From CAZPAH01 sp964584495 (lineage in GTDB: Bacteria; Krumholzibacteriota; Krumholzibacteriia; Krumholzibacteriales; Krumholzibacteriaceae): DNA of 64,000 nucleotides. Shown here one piece after another: positions 7,884 to 15,914 of this stretch. Position 1 is the stretch's first letter. Each line of letters starts with the position of its first letter. The stretch covers positions 18,620 through 82,619 of the forward strand of contig CAZPAH010000002.1 of assembly GCA_964584495.1 (NCBI GenBank), in the 5' to 3' direction. The notes under the pieces were generated by a model. The model saw only the letters and a list, made by a program, of their open reading frames with translations, searched no databases and had not been told where the DNA came from. Made by a program: the position numbers and the translations under genes.

Positions 7884-7971
7884 CTCCTATTGCGAGACAC
7901 GGTGAGAGGATACCCCGTAACTCCGGCTTTTACCAGAAATCAATAGCGGGGATCAAAGATTCTAAAATGCC

Positions 7972-8000
7972 TTGCCGCCGTGGAAGAGTCCGCTTATTGT
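7972..8000 (+). promoter_or_regulatory. Predicted promoter of the AbgT-family gene
   Basis: TTGCCG and TATTGT are separated by 17 bp. The start codon follows 41 bp after the -10 element, with GAAGGAGAG as ribosome site. Confidence 0.35.
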
Positions 8001-8041
8001 CCTTATATGTTATTTAGATTCAATTCGAAGGAGAGCTCCAA

Positions 8042-9577
8042 ATGAATGAAGAGAAGTTCCAGGCCGGCGCGAAAAACCGTTCGGCGACCCTAAGAGCGCT
8101 TGACAGGATAGAGAGGATTGGAAACAGGCTTCCTCACCCCGCCACCCTCTTCGCAATCTTCGCCGCAACGGTGGCGGTATTGTCGTATATCGTCCACCGC
8201 GCCGGGATCACGGCGGTTCATCCCGGTACCGGAAAGGTTATCGAGGCGGTAAACATGCTGAATCCGGACGGGCTCCGTTTCATCTATTCCAGGACGACCG
8301 ACAACTTCGTCCACTTTCCTCCCCTCGGAATAGTGCTGGTGGCGATGATAGGGATAGGTGTGGCGGAGGGGTCCGGCCTGATATCCGCCCTCCTGAGACA
8401 TCTCGTGACGGCGGCGCCGCGCCGACTCGTAACGGCGGCCGTCGTCACTGCAGGCATCCTTTCCCATCTCGCCTCCAGCGTCGGCTACGTCGTTCTCATA
8501 CCCTTGGGAGCGATGATATTCATGGCTTTCAAGCGCCACCCGATAGCGGGGATCGCCGCCGCGTTCTGCGGAGTCTCGGGAGGATTCGGGGCCAATTTCC
8601 TTATCGGATCGATAGACCCTATCCTTGCCGGGCTCACCGAATCGGCCGCGACGCTTATCGTTCCGGGGATCCATATCAATCCGGCCGTCAACTTCTACTT
8701 CATGGTCGCATCCGCCTGCCTCCTGGTGTTCCTGGGGACTTGGGTCACCGAGAAGATCGTGGAACCGAGGCTGGGAACCTACGAGGGGAAGCACGAGGAA
8801 TTCGAGTCTGTATCGCCGAAAGAGAAAAAGGGACTCGCCTGGGCCGGAATAACCTGCGCCGTCGTGATCGCCCTTCTTCTTCTGATGGTGATCCCCTCCA
8901 ACGGCGTCCTCCGTGACCCGGAGACAGGCTCGATCCTGCGTTCTCCCTTCATGAGCGGCAGGATAAGCGCGATCATGATATTCTTTCTCCTCCCGGGAAT
9001 CGCCTACGGTATAGCGGTCGGCACGATCCGCAGCGACAAGGATGTCGTAAAACAGATGACCTCCTCGATGAAGGGACTCGCCGGTTATATAGTCCTGGTT
9101 TTCTTCGCCGGACAGTTCGTCTATTATTTCAAGCACAGCAACATCGGGGTGCTGCTCGCCATAAGGGGGGCCGATCTGCTGAAAACCCTGGGGTTCACCG
9201 GTATATGGCTTCTCATCTCTTACGTCATACTCTCGGCTTTCATCAACCTCTTCATGGGTAGCGCATCGGCGAAATGGGCGATCATGGCCCCCGTCTTCGT
9301 TCCGATGTTCATGCTCCTCGGCTATCATCCGGGGATCACGCAGGCGGCCTTCAGGATCGGCGACTCGATAACGAACATTATCACCCCTATGATGAGCTAT
9401 TTCGCGTTGATAGTCGCATTCGCCCAGAAATACGACGAGCGCTACGGTATCGGCACGATCACGGCGACGATGCTGCCGTACTCGATCATCTTCGGTTTCT
9501 TCTGGATAGCGCTTCTCGCCGTTTGGATGCTGCTCGGACTACCTACAGGGCCCGATGCGCCTATTCATCTCCCGTAA
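8042..9577 (+). CDS. AbgT-family transporter
   Basis: 511 residues with about a dozen hydrophobic helices. Family-typical segments are visible: RIGNRLPHPATLF near the N-terminus, FPPLGIVLVAMIGIGVAEGSGL, SSVGYVVLIPLGA, GGFGANF, NLFMGSASAKWAIMAPVFVPM, and DSITNIITPMMSYFA near the C-terminus. AbgT proteins sit in the inner membrane. They import p-aminobenzoyl-glutamate or, in several species, export sulfonamides and related antimetabolites by proton coupling. The direction cannot be told from sequence. The start has an excellent ribosome site (GAAGGAGAG). The gene is monocistronic with its own promoter, divergent from the DNA glycosylase. Confidence 0.9.
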   Translation: MNEEKFQAGAKNRSATLRALDRIERIGNRLPHPATLFAIFAATVAVLSYIVHRAGITAVHPGTGKVIEAVNMLNPDGLRFIYSRTTDNFVHFPPLGIVLVAMIGIGVAEGSGLISALLRHLVTAAPRRLVTAAVVTAGILSHLASSVGYVVLIPLGAMIFMAFKRHPIAGIAAAFCGVSGGFGANFLIGSIDPILAGLTESAATLIVPGIHINPAVNFYFMVASACLLVFLGTWVTEKIVEPRLGTYEGKHEEFESVSPKEKKGLAWAGITCAVVIALLLLMVIPSNGVLRDPETGSILRSPFMSGRISAIMIFFLLPGIAYGIAVGTIRSDKDVVKQMTSSMKGLAGYIVLVFFAGQFVYYFKHSNIGVLLAIRGADLLKTLGFTGIWLLISYVILSAFINLFMGSASAKWAIMAPVFVPMFMLLGYHPGITQAAFRIGDSITNIITPMMSYFALIVAFAQKYDERYGIGTITATMLPYSIIFGFFWIALLAVWMLLGLPTGPDAPIHLP

Positions 9578-9642
9578 AAGCCCGCGGGGGTCACCGGCTG
9601 CTATCAGTTAAAGATTCAGTGAGGGCGGTCGATAACTGTTGT

Positions 9643-10500
9643 GTGAAAGAAAAGCTGCATAAGTACAAGAAGATCGAGAGCGGATTTATCACCGACCTGA
9701 AAACTTTGTCGGCCGCCGAGAGGGCCGTCGGGTGCAAAAAGCACGGGAACTCAGTTTCCAGCAGGGTATTCGTTGAAACCAGCGCCGGCTGCCCACCGGG
9801 TTCCCATGTGCGATTCCATCTCGATCTTCCCGGCGGGGGACAATACACGCTGTCCGGAGTCATCGAATGGGGCAACGACGGCTCCCTCCCCGGAAAACCG
9901 GTCGGTTTGGGAATACACGTGCTCGAGATGGAAGAAGGCCGGGAAAAGGGCCCCGCCGACGGAGACGATCCGGCGGCCGGCCGGGAGGCACCGCCGGTTG
10001 CGGAGGAGCGAAGACACGGCAGAAGCAGTCTTCCGCCCTTGGAGGAGATCGCGGAGCTGCTGCACTCCCTTCTCGATATGAAGATCGCGGTCGAACCGGG
10101 TCAGCCGGTGCAGCTCGACCAGGAGAAGCCGACGGCGGTCGCCACGTTTGTTAACGAAGCCGGAAGGGTCAAGACCGTCCTGCTTTGTGATCTTGAAGGC
10201 ATCATATATCTGGGAGCCGGGATGGCGGTGATGCCGGCCGACCTCGCGCACGAATTCATCTCTTCGAAGAATATCCCGGACAATATCGCGGAGATTTTCC
10301 AGGAAGTCATCAACGAATCGGCTAACCTCTTTAACAAGAGCGGAAAACTTCACCTCTCGCCTGGAGTCCTTAAGATCACACCCGACACCCTGCCCGACAA
10401 GGTCGAGAGATTGATATCCAAGCCGGGGTCTCGCCTCGATATTAAGATAGAGGTCCCAGGTTACGGGACGGGTATGATCTCCCTGATCGAGTCATCGTAG
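9643..10500 (+). CDS. PilZ-like domain protein with C-terminal CheX/CheC-like region
   Basis: About 285 residues. The first 110 resemble the diverged PilZ module of myxobacterial type (SSRVFVETSAGCPPGS, then LSGVIEWG and VGLGIHVLEM), but the Arg residues needed to bind cyclic di-GMP are not evident. A variable acidic linker follows. The C-terminal 150 residues contain NIAEIFQEVINESANLFN, reminiscent of the E..N helix of CheC/CheX phosphatases; that assignment is speculative. The start is uncertain: GTG 9643 is used here and GTG 9619 is equally possible, both with weak ribosome sites. The frame stays open back into the transporter gene, but that part is out-of-frame read-through of the transporter's coding sequence. 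Confidence 0.6.
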   Translation: MKEKLHKYKKIESGFITDLKTLSAAERAVGCKKHGNSVSSRVFVETSAGCPPGSHVRFHLDLPGGGQYTLSGVIEWGNDGSLPGKPVGLGIHVLEMEEGREKGPADGDDPAAGREAPPVAEERRHGRSSLPPLEEIAELLHSLLDMKIAVEPGQPVQLDQEKPTAVATFVNEAGRVKTVLLCDLEGIIYLGAGMAVMPADLAHEFISSKNIPDNIAEIFQEVINESANLFNKSGKLHLSPGVLKITPDTLPDKVERLISKPGSRLDIKIEVPGYGTGMISLIESS

Positions 10501-10518
10501 AGATCTCCCTGGATAAAG

Positions 10519-10559
10519 GCGGTGCCCGGCGGTATTCGGATCCGATCGATCCGCACCGC
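10519..10559. repeat. Imperfect hairpin between PilZ-like and glycosyltransferase genes
   Basis: GCGGTGC (10519-10525) pairs with GCACCGC (10553-10559), and within it CGGATC pairs with GATCCG around a 5-nt loop, with an 11-nt bulge on one side. No T run follows, so it may be a weak or Rho-assisted terminator. Confidence 0.3.
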
Positions 10560-10643
10560 GGTATAAAACAATATACTTTTATAGCGTCAGCCCGTAAACT
10601 TTCCAGGCGCGTTGCAGGTCTTATACGCGGGAAAAGGTTCGTT

Positions 10644-11714
10644 ATGCGGATAGCGTTTCTAGGTGACGGTTCTCTAAATCATGTCCGGAGGTGGGCCGGG
10701 TATTTCGACGAAAAGGGGCACGAGATACTGCTCGTCTCCTTCGAGGAGATGCCGGAATGCCCTTTCCCCACCGTTCGGCTGCCCAGGCGGTTGCCGACCA
10801 GGCTGGCAGGGTATCTCCTCTCCCTTCCAAAGCTTAAAAAAACAATATCCCGCTTTCGTCCCGATCTGCTCAACGCCCTTTACATCGCCGGCTACGGATT
10901 CATCGGCTCGCTGGCGGGGGTGAGACCGCTCGTTGTCTCGGCCCTCGGTTCCGATCTGCTGGTGGATTACCCGTCGAACCCGATCCACCGCCGGCAGATA
11001 GGGTACGCGCTTAAAAGGGCCGATCTTGTCACTACCGACGCGGAGATCCTATCCAGGGCGGCGCTCTCCGCGGGGGCCGGCGAAGACAGGTTGCTCGAAG
11101 CCTTTTTCGGAATAGACGATTCCCTGTTTTTCCCCCCATCCGGTGGGGAGTTTTTTCCCGGCGCATCGCCCGCCAGGATAGTCAGCACCAGGAACCTCTA
11201 CCCCGTTTACAACATAGATCTTCTTGTCGACGCGGCCCCCATTATTCTGGAAAAGATCGACGCCAGGTTCGTCATCTGCGGCGACGGCCCCCTGAAGAAG
11301 AAGATCGAGGAAAAGGTCACCCGCATGGGACTCGCCCCGGTCTTCTGCTTTCCGGGAAAACAGAGTCCGGAAGGGATCGCTTCGATCCTCAGGGAGGGAT
11401 CGGTCTACGTATCCGTTTCACGATCCGATTCGACCTCCGTTTCCCTTCTTGAGGCTATGGCCTGCGGAGTGCCTCCCGTGGTGACCGATATCCCCGCGAA
11501 CAGGGAGTGGATAAAAGACGGGGAGAACGGGTTTCTGGTTCCCCCCGATTCCCCGCGGGCCCTGGCCGACGCCGTCGTGAAGACGGCGCTGGACCGGGAA
11601 ACCTCCGGCGGTTTCTCACGGATAAATATCGAGCTTGTGAGGAAAAAGGGACTATGGAAAGAGAACATGGAGCGGGTGGAGCGGGCGTTTCAGGATCTCG
11701 TCGACCGGCGGTGA
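10644..11714 (+). CDS. Family 4 glycosyltransferase
   Basis: 356 residues with a two-Rossmann GT-B fold. The N-terminal half starts MRIAFLGDG with an HVRRWAGYF helix. The C-terminal half has the nucleotide-sugar donor site: FVICGDGPLKKKIEEK, CFPGKQSPEGIASIL, VSVSRSDSTSVSLLEAMACGVPPVVTD (split here by motif) and NGFLVPPDSP. The E-x7-E donor motif appears as D-STSVSLLE. It probably works in the cytoplasm on surface glycan precursors. It is translationally close (6 bp) to the following ClC gene, which is functionally unrelated as far as can be told. Confidence 0.85.
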   Translation: MRIAFLGDGSLNHVRRWAGYFDEKGHEILLVSFEEMPECPFPTVRLPRRLPTRLAGYLLSLPKLKKTISRFRPDLLNALYIAGYGFIGSLAGVRPLVVSALGSDLLVDYPSNPIHRRQIGYALKRADLVTTDAEILSRAALSAGAGEDRLLEAFFGIDDSLFFPPSGGEFFPGASPARIVSTRNLYPVYNIDLLVDAAPIILEKIDARFVICGDGPLKKKIEEKVTRMGLAPVFCFPGKQSPEGIASILREGSVYVSVSRSDSTSVSLLEAMACGVPPVVTDIPANREWIKDGENGFLVPPDSPRALADAVVKTALDRETSGGFSRINIELVRKKGLWKENMERVERAFQDLVDRR

Positions 11715-11720
11715 TACAAG

Positions 11721-13151
11721 ATGAAAGTCCGGGCGGAACACAATCATTTGACGATGCTGGCAAGATGGGTACTGCTGGCCCTGGTCATAGGGACCGCCGG
11801 CGCAGTGATAGTAGCGCTTTTCAACGGGCTGCTCGGGCTGACGATCGATAGATCCTCACTCATCTTGACGGGAGCGCCTTTCCTGCTGCCGATCACCGCG
11901 GCGCTGCTGGAAGGCGGCCTCATACTCCGGTACGTGCCGGGAGCGGGAGGGGAGGGAATACCCAGCTACATTCTCGCCATAAACCGCGCCCGGGGAAAGA
12001 TGAGCTACCTCGAGGCCCTTCTCAAATTTCCGGCGACCATCCTGACGCTCGGAATGGGAGGAAGCGGCGGAATAGTTGGCCCGTTGGCCCAGATGGGAGC
12101 GGGCGCGGGAAGCTTTATCGCCTACAAGATCTTCAGGCCGCTGCGTATTTACTCCGAAGATACCCCGCGCACCGCCGCTATCTGCGGGGTGAGCGGAGCG
12201 ATAAGCGCTATATTTCATTCTCCGCTGGGCGGCGGGCTTTTCGCCGCCGAGGTGCTCAAGCGCGAATCGATGCGCTACAGGGACCTTTTCCCCGCGGTAA
12301 TGACGGGCTGCATCTCCTATATCGTATCGGCGTTCGTTCTCGGGGAAGCGCCGGTCTTCTCCGTACAGGCCCCACCGGGACACCCCGGAGGAGCCGTGTA
12401 CGCATGGATGCCTCTTGTGGCATTGCTGGCGGGTGGCACCGGTATGCTCTTCATCTTCGGGTTCGAAAGCGTGACCCGAATCCTGAGCAGGATCCCGGGC
12501 CGCCAGCCGGTACGAGCCCTGACGGCCGGCGGCGTGCTCGCCACCGTCTGGATATTAGGCGGATCGGAAGTGCTCCGCACGTCGATGCCCCTCTTCGGCC
12601 GGATCACGGGGGGCAACCTTTCAGAGATTTCGGTCCCCGCGCTTCAGGGGCAGTCGTTCGCCTACATCCTTTTGCTCGTGATTCTTCTAAAGATCCTAAC
12701 GACATCTTTCACCGTGGGAAGCGGGATGAGCGCCGGGTTCACCGGGCCGCTCCTACTGCTTGGAGCGGGAGTGGGGGCCCTCTCTTCCATTCTGACCGGA
12801 TCGGTCACCGGCAGCGTGGAGTACCACGCTTTCATGGCATGCGGCATATCGGGAATAATGGGGGCCACGTTGAATATCCCCATCGCCGCTTCCGTTCTGG
12901 CCATCGGCATCTTCGGCCCCGAGTATACACTCCCGTCCTTCACCGGAGGGATCATCGCCTTTCTCGTTTTCAGAAGCAGAACGATATATACCTACTTCAA
13001 TGACGACCTCCCCGCCGTCCCGGATCGGGAGGCGGCGGCGCCCTCTGCCGGCGCCGGCAGAATAATAGAGAAGGAAGAACGGTCAGCGGGGGGAAACTCC
13101 GGACCGCCGCGGGACATCAAGGTAAACTCCGCTACCGAAGAGGACCGCTAG
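11721..13151 (+). CDS. ClC-family chloride channel/transporter with substituted gating residues
   Basis: 476 residues with the ClC fold. The three selectivity loops can be placed by alignment to E. coli ClcA. GSGIP reads GEGIP (77-81), GREGP reads GIVGP (117-121), and the late loop reads GSGMSAGFTGP. The external gating Glu (E148 in ClcA) is therefore Val119, and the internal proton Glu (E203) is Val178 in FAAEVLKRE. Known family members with Val at the gate, such as the renal ClC-K channels, are channels rather than proton exchangers, so uncoupled anion flow is a reasonable inference. No CBS domains follow; the C-terminal tail is polar and low in complexity. Confidence 0.85.
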   Translation: MKVRAEHNHLTMLARWVLLALVIGTAGAVIVALFNGLLGLTIDRSSLILTGAPFLLPITAALLEGGLILRYVPGAGGEGIPSYILAINRARGKMSYLEALLKFPATILTLGMGGSGGIVGPLAQMGAGAGSFIAYKIFRPLRIYSEDTPRTAAICGVSGAISAIFHSPLGGGLFAAEVLKRESMRYRDLFPAVMTGCISYIVSAFVLGEAPVFSVQAPPGHPGGAVYAWMPLVALLAGGTGMLFIFGFESVTRILSRIPGRQPVRALTAGGVLATVWILGGSEVLRTSMPLFGRITGGNLSEISVPALQGQSFAYILLLVILLKILTTSFTVGSGMSAGFTGPLLLLGAGVGALSSILTGSVTGSVEYHAFMACGISGIMGATLNIPIAASVLAIGIFGPEYTLPSFTGGIIAFLVFRSRTIYTYFNDDLPAVPDREAAAPSAGAGRIIEKEERSAGGNSGPPRDIKVNSATEEDR

Positions 13152-13431
13152 AGTGTAAACGGCCCCACAGGGCGTCTTACAGGGCGAAATTACTGGGTGT
13201 TATTCCCCTCCTCACAGCTTCCTGCCCTGTATCTAGGCCGAGATTCAACGCCGGTATGGAAAGAACCGAACGGTCGGGCCGCCACGTAATCTTCTTTTTC
13301 CGAATCTGTTACGCCGACGCGCCCCGCTCCTCCAACAAACGGCTTCCCCGTAGGAGCCCCACCGCCCCGATATGGAATATATCTTGTACATATCGATACA
13401 GAATCCCTGCGTAGCCGACGGAAAGGCGATT

Positions 13432-14064
13432 ATGCACCAGTTGACGATATTTACCAACCTGACCAAGATAGCCGCCCTTATCTATCTCCTCGCCATGGCG
13501 ACAGGGGGATACAGGGGAAAGGGACCGAGAAGGATCCTGATCCCCCTTATCATCCCCGTTTCGATCGCCCTCAATTGGTTGTCCGGAGGCATCGGCGGGC
13601 TTCTATTCTCCCTTTCGGGAATCGCCGTCGCATCCCTCTGTCTCTTTCCCCTTTCGCTATGGAACAGGCTTCCCCGTTCAGGCTTCGTTGATGCATCGGC
13701 GGTGGGAACGATCTTCGGTCCGACCGGTTCGATAGCGGTTTTCGCGATAGCGTTGATTCTACAGGTGGTCGAATGGCTGGTGGGCGGACGGTCCACATCG
13801 ATAAGGGACCGGTTTGCCGGCTACGCTTTCAGCTTCGCATCGTCCTTTACCACCGATGCCCAGTCCTCGCCTTTTACCGCGATAGAGGCAAAGAAGGTCA
13901 TGATAGACGAATACCGAATCATCGACGAGATGGGAGGCGATTCTTTCCGCCGGGAACACGAGTTCCTTGACGCGCCGCCCCAACTTAATAGTCTCACCCT
14001 TCCATGGCGGGCGAGACTGGCGCTCGCCACTCTATCAATCCTGATAAGCGGTCTTTTTATTTAG
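13432..14064 (+). CDS. Multi-helix membrane protein, distantly prepilin-peptidase-like
   Basis: About 210 residues with hydrophobic helices near residues 8-25, 35-50, 53-75, 90-120 and 190-207, and a soluble loop between the last two. The layout (short cytoplasmic loops, PRSGFVDASAVG after the third or fourth helix) recalls A24-type prepilin peptidases such as CpaA/TadV. Only one Asp of the two catalytic GxxDxK-type sites is visible, so it may be inactive or unrelated. The internal ATG at 13432 was chosen because GGAAAGG lies 6 bp before it and the product then begins at the first helix. The DUF192 gene follows after 13 bp. Confidence 0.45.
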   Translation: MHQLTIFTNLTKIAALIYLLAMATGGYRGKGPRRILIPLIIPVSIALNWLSGGIGGLLFSLSGIAVASLCLFPLSLWNRLPRSGFVDASAVGTIFGPTGSIAVFAIALILQVVEWLVGGRSTSIRDRFAGYAFSFASSFTTDAQSSPFTAIEAKKVMIDEYRIIDEMGGDSFRREHEFLDAPPQLNSLTLPWRARLALATLSILISGLFI

Positions 14065-14077
14065 CGGGAAGTAATCC

Positions 14078-14425
14078 ATGTCCGTGAGAAACCGAACCCG
14101 CAGAACCGTTCTCGGAAAAACCCTCCTTACCCTGAACCGGCATTTTCGCCGGACCCTGCGATACATCAACCGGACGGGTATCCCGGCCGGATGCGCCCTG
14201 TGGATCACTCCATGTCACGGCATATACACGGTTGGCAACAGCAAGCCGGTCGACATAGCCTTTCTCAACGGAGAAGGGAGAGTCGTCAAAATGCTCCGGA
14301 ATTTTCCGCCGGACTGCTATGCCGACTCCGTGCCGGCCGCGGTGAGCGCGCTGGAGCTGCCGGCCGACGTCCTCGCCGAGACGGGGACCCGCATAGGCGA
14401 TGACCTCGAGTTCGATATCGAATAA
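14078..14425 (+). CDS. DUF192-family protein
   Basis: 115 residues. After a basic N-terminus the sequence follows the DUF192 pattern: GIPAGCALWITPCHGIYTVG, PVDIAFLN, then VVKMLRNFPP, ALELPADVLAETGT and GDDLEF at the end. Members are small beta-rich proteins, often secreted and found near pilus or secretion genes; their biochemical role is unknown. This copy has no clear signal peptide. The short spacing to the preceding membrane-protein gene implies an operon. Confidence 0.75.
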   Translation: MSVRNRTRRTVLGKTLLTLNRHFRRTLRYINRTGIPAGCALWITPCHGIYTVGNSKPVDIAFLNGEGRVVKMLRNFPPDCYADSVPAAVSALELPADVLAETGTRIGDDLEFDIE

Positions 14426-14435
14426 TGGTTTTTCC

Positions 14436-15593
14436 TTACATTCCACCCGCCGGCTCGGCCCAGTACCCGATCGACGCGTATCCGACCCAGTGCCTCAGTG
14501 TCGCTATATTGGTCGCTCCAAGCCCCACATCCTCCGGGCCTCGCATAACGGGTTCGATGCTTGTGCTGTAGCCGAGAAGGAACCCATCGGGCTCCGGTAT
14601 ACCTTCGAGCGAGCAGAGGTCGCATAGGAGGTCCAAGCCGAACGGTATCGAATAGACTCCGCACCAGGTCACTTTGTACGGGTACTGCAGGTCGTCCCGC
14701 TCGACCATATCCCTGAACAGGGAGATCTTCACTCCATTCACCGGACCGGTCAGGGAAGAGTCGATTATTTCCCTGTCCTGCCGGACGGCCCTGGCGTAAC
14801 CGGCGCTGTCGACTCCGAAGGGGGCATAGTTCGTTCCACCCCACCCCTCATCTCCATAATGTACGCAATCGGCCGAGATGAGAACCGCCACGTCGGCGCC
14901 CAGCTCGAGGCCGCTCTCCTCCATTTCACGGAAAATTATATCCGCAAGTTCGCCCGCCGCATCGCCCATGAGGGCGCCGGGGAGGCGGGAAACCAGAATT
15001 GGCAGTATCTCCACCCCTTCGCCCTTACCGGAATCATCCGCGAAACCGGGATACTGGATGAAAGGGATGAAAGCCTCGAGCGAATGTTCCCGCTCATGCA
15101 TCTCCTTACTGACGAGAACGATATCTTCGGGAAGGGAAGCGATGATTTTATCCCTGACCGCGGAGACCTTCGTCTCCCCGTACGGACCGGCCCATGCGTC
15201 GAAGCCGTCGAAGATAAGCTTGCCCTCTATCCCCTCGCGCCTCGCCCTGTGGCAGACCCCGATCAGAATCAGGAGTTTCGCCCTGACCCGGCTCATTACC
15301 CTGAGATATTCAACACCCGCGTAGATATAGTCGTCGTGGGGACAGACGGCGCCGATCATGGCGGTTCCGGGGAGATTCACCGCGGCACTCTCCCCCTCAC
15401 TCGAAAGATAGGCCTTCGCGGCCCTTATAAGCGGTTCGAGCTGCCCCGGCTCCGTGGCATAACCTACCGAGTCGATCGGAACCCTCACCATGCTGTCCCC
15501 GGCCATCGCGGCGGAAGCGCAAATACAGGCGGCCAGCGAGAGCGCCGACACGCAGAGCATGCGGCGCCGCGCTGAAACCCTAGTCAAATCCAT
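14436..15593 (-). CDS. Exported MEMO-family protein (AmmeMemoRadiSam system protein B-like)
   Basis: About 385 residues. A basic, hydrophobic N-terminus (RRRMLCVSALSLAACICASAAMAG) looks like a signal peptide. The rest follows the MEMO family: GAVCPHDDYIYAG, LLILIGVCHRA, GPYGETKVS, EREHSLEAFIPFIQ and LISADCVHYGD. The two His residues that bind metal in human MEMO1 are present. The Cys sits one residue earlier than in the human DFCHWG motif (here DCVHYG). MEMO proteins are related to class III dioxygenases and are usually cytoplasmic, often with AMMECR1 and radical-SAM partners; none is nearby. The ATG at 15593 was chosen for its GGAGG ribosome site. Confidence 0.8.
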   Translation of the reverse strand: MDLTRVSARRRMLCVSALSLAACICASAAMAGDSMVRVPIDSVGYATEPGQLEPLIRAAKAYLSSEGESAAVNLPGTAMIGAVCPHDDYIYAGVEYLRVMSRVRAKLLILIGVCHRARREGIEGKLIFDGFDAWAGPYGETKVSAVRDKIIASLPEDIVLVSKEMHEREHSLEAFIPFIQYPGFADDSGKGEGVEILPILVSRLPGALMGDAAGELADIIFREMEESGLELGADVAVLISADCVHYGDEGWGGTNYAPFGVDSAGYARAVRQDREIIDSSLTGPVNGVKISLFRDMVERDDLQYPYKVTWCGVYSIPFGLDLLCDLCSLEGIPEPDGFLLGYSTSIEPVMRGPEDVGLGATNIATLRHWVGYASIGYWAEPAGGM

Positions 15594-15914
15594 AATACAC
15601 CTCCATATCTTTCCCTCAGGATACAACAGTATTCGACGAACGTCCAGTATGGTCGAATTAGCTTGGAGGACGGGACGTGAAGGGCGATCCGGCGATGGAG
15701 GGGAACCGTTGACCTTCAGTTTTTTCTCCGGCCTCTTGCCGGTGAATATTTTAATTATTTTCCTACGAAAGTGCTTAACTTTCTCATTCCAGGGAAATAT
15801 ATTCAGTTCTCGGGCCGCGGCAAACCGGCCCGAAAGTCACGGATTAAAAATCGATTCGGCATCGAAGCAAGGCGGAGTTAACCGGCGGCATTCCCCGGCA
15901 CTAGGGAAGGAACG
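15594..15914. other. Divergent intergenic region (MEMO-like / MFS)
   Basis: This 321-bp region has a GGAGG site for the minus-strand MEMO-like gene at its left end and an AT-rich patch at 15745-15810 containing the predicted promoter of the MFS gene. No coding frame with a ribosome site was found. Confidence 0.5.
15775..15803 (+). promoter_or_regulatory. Predicted promoter of the MFS-lipoprotein operon
   Basis: TTAACT and TATATT are separated by 17 bp within an AT-rich patch, about 110 bp before the MFS start codon. Confidence 0.35.

Noticed and set aside
8090..9328. Long minus-strand open frame of over 400 codons opposite the AbgT gene
   Set aside because: It is the antisense shadow of a clear 12-helix transporter gene, rich in Arg/Asp/His/Gly, with no domain pattern.
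9274..9642. Upstream extension of the PilZ-like frame into the AbgT gene
   Set aside because: It overlaps the end of the AbgT coding sequence in another frame and its translation is Arg/His-rich without pattern; the real start is taken to be near 9619-9643.
12433..12450. TGGCAC-like sigma-54 element
   Set aside because: It lies inside the ClC coding region, the -12 part reads ATGCT with altered spacing, and no gene starts downstream.
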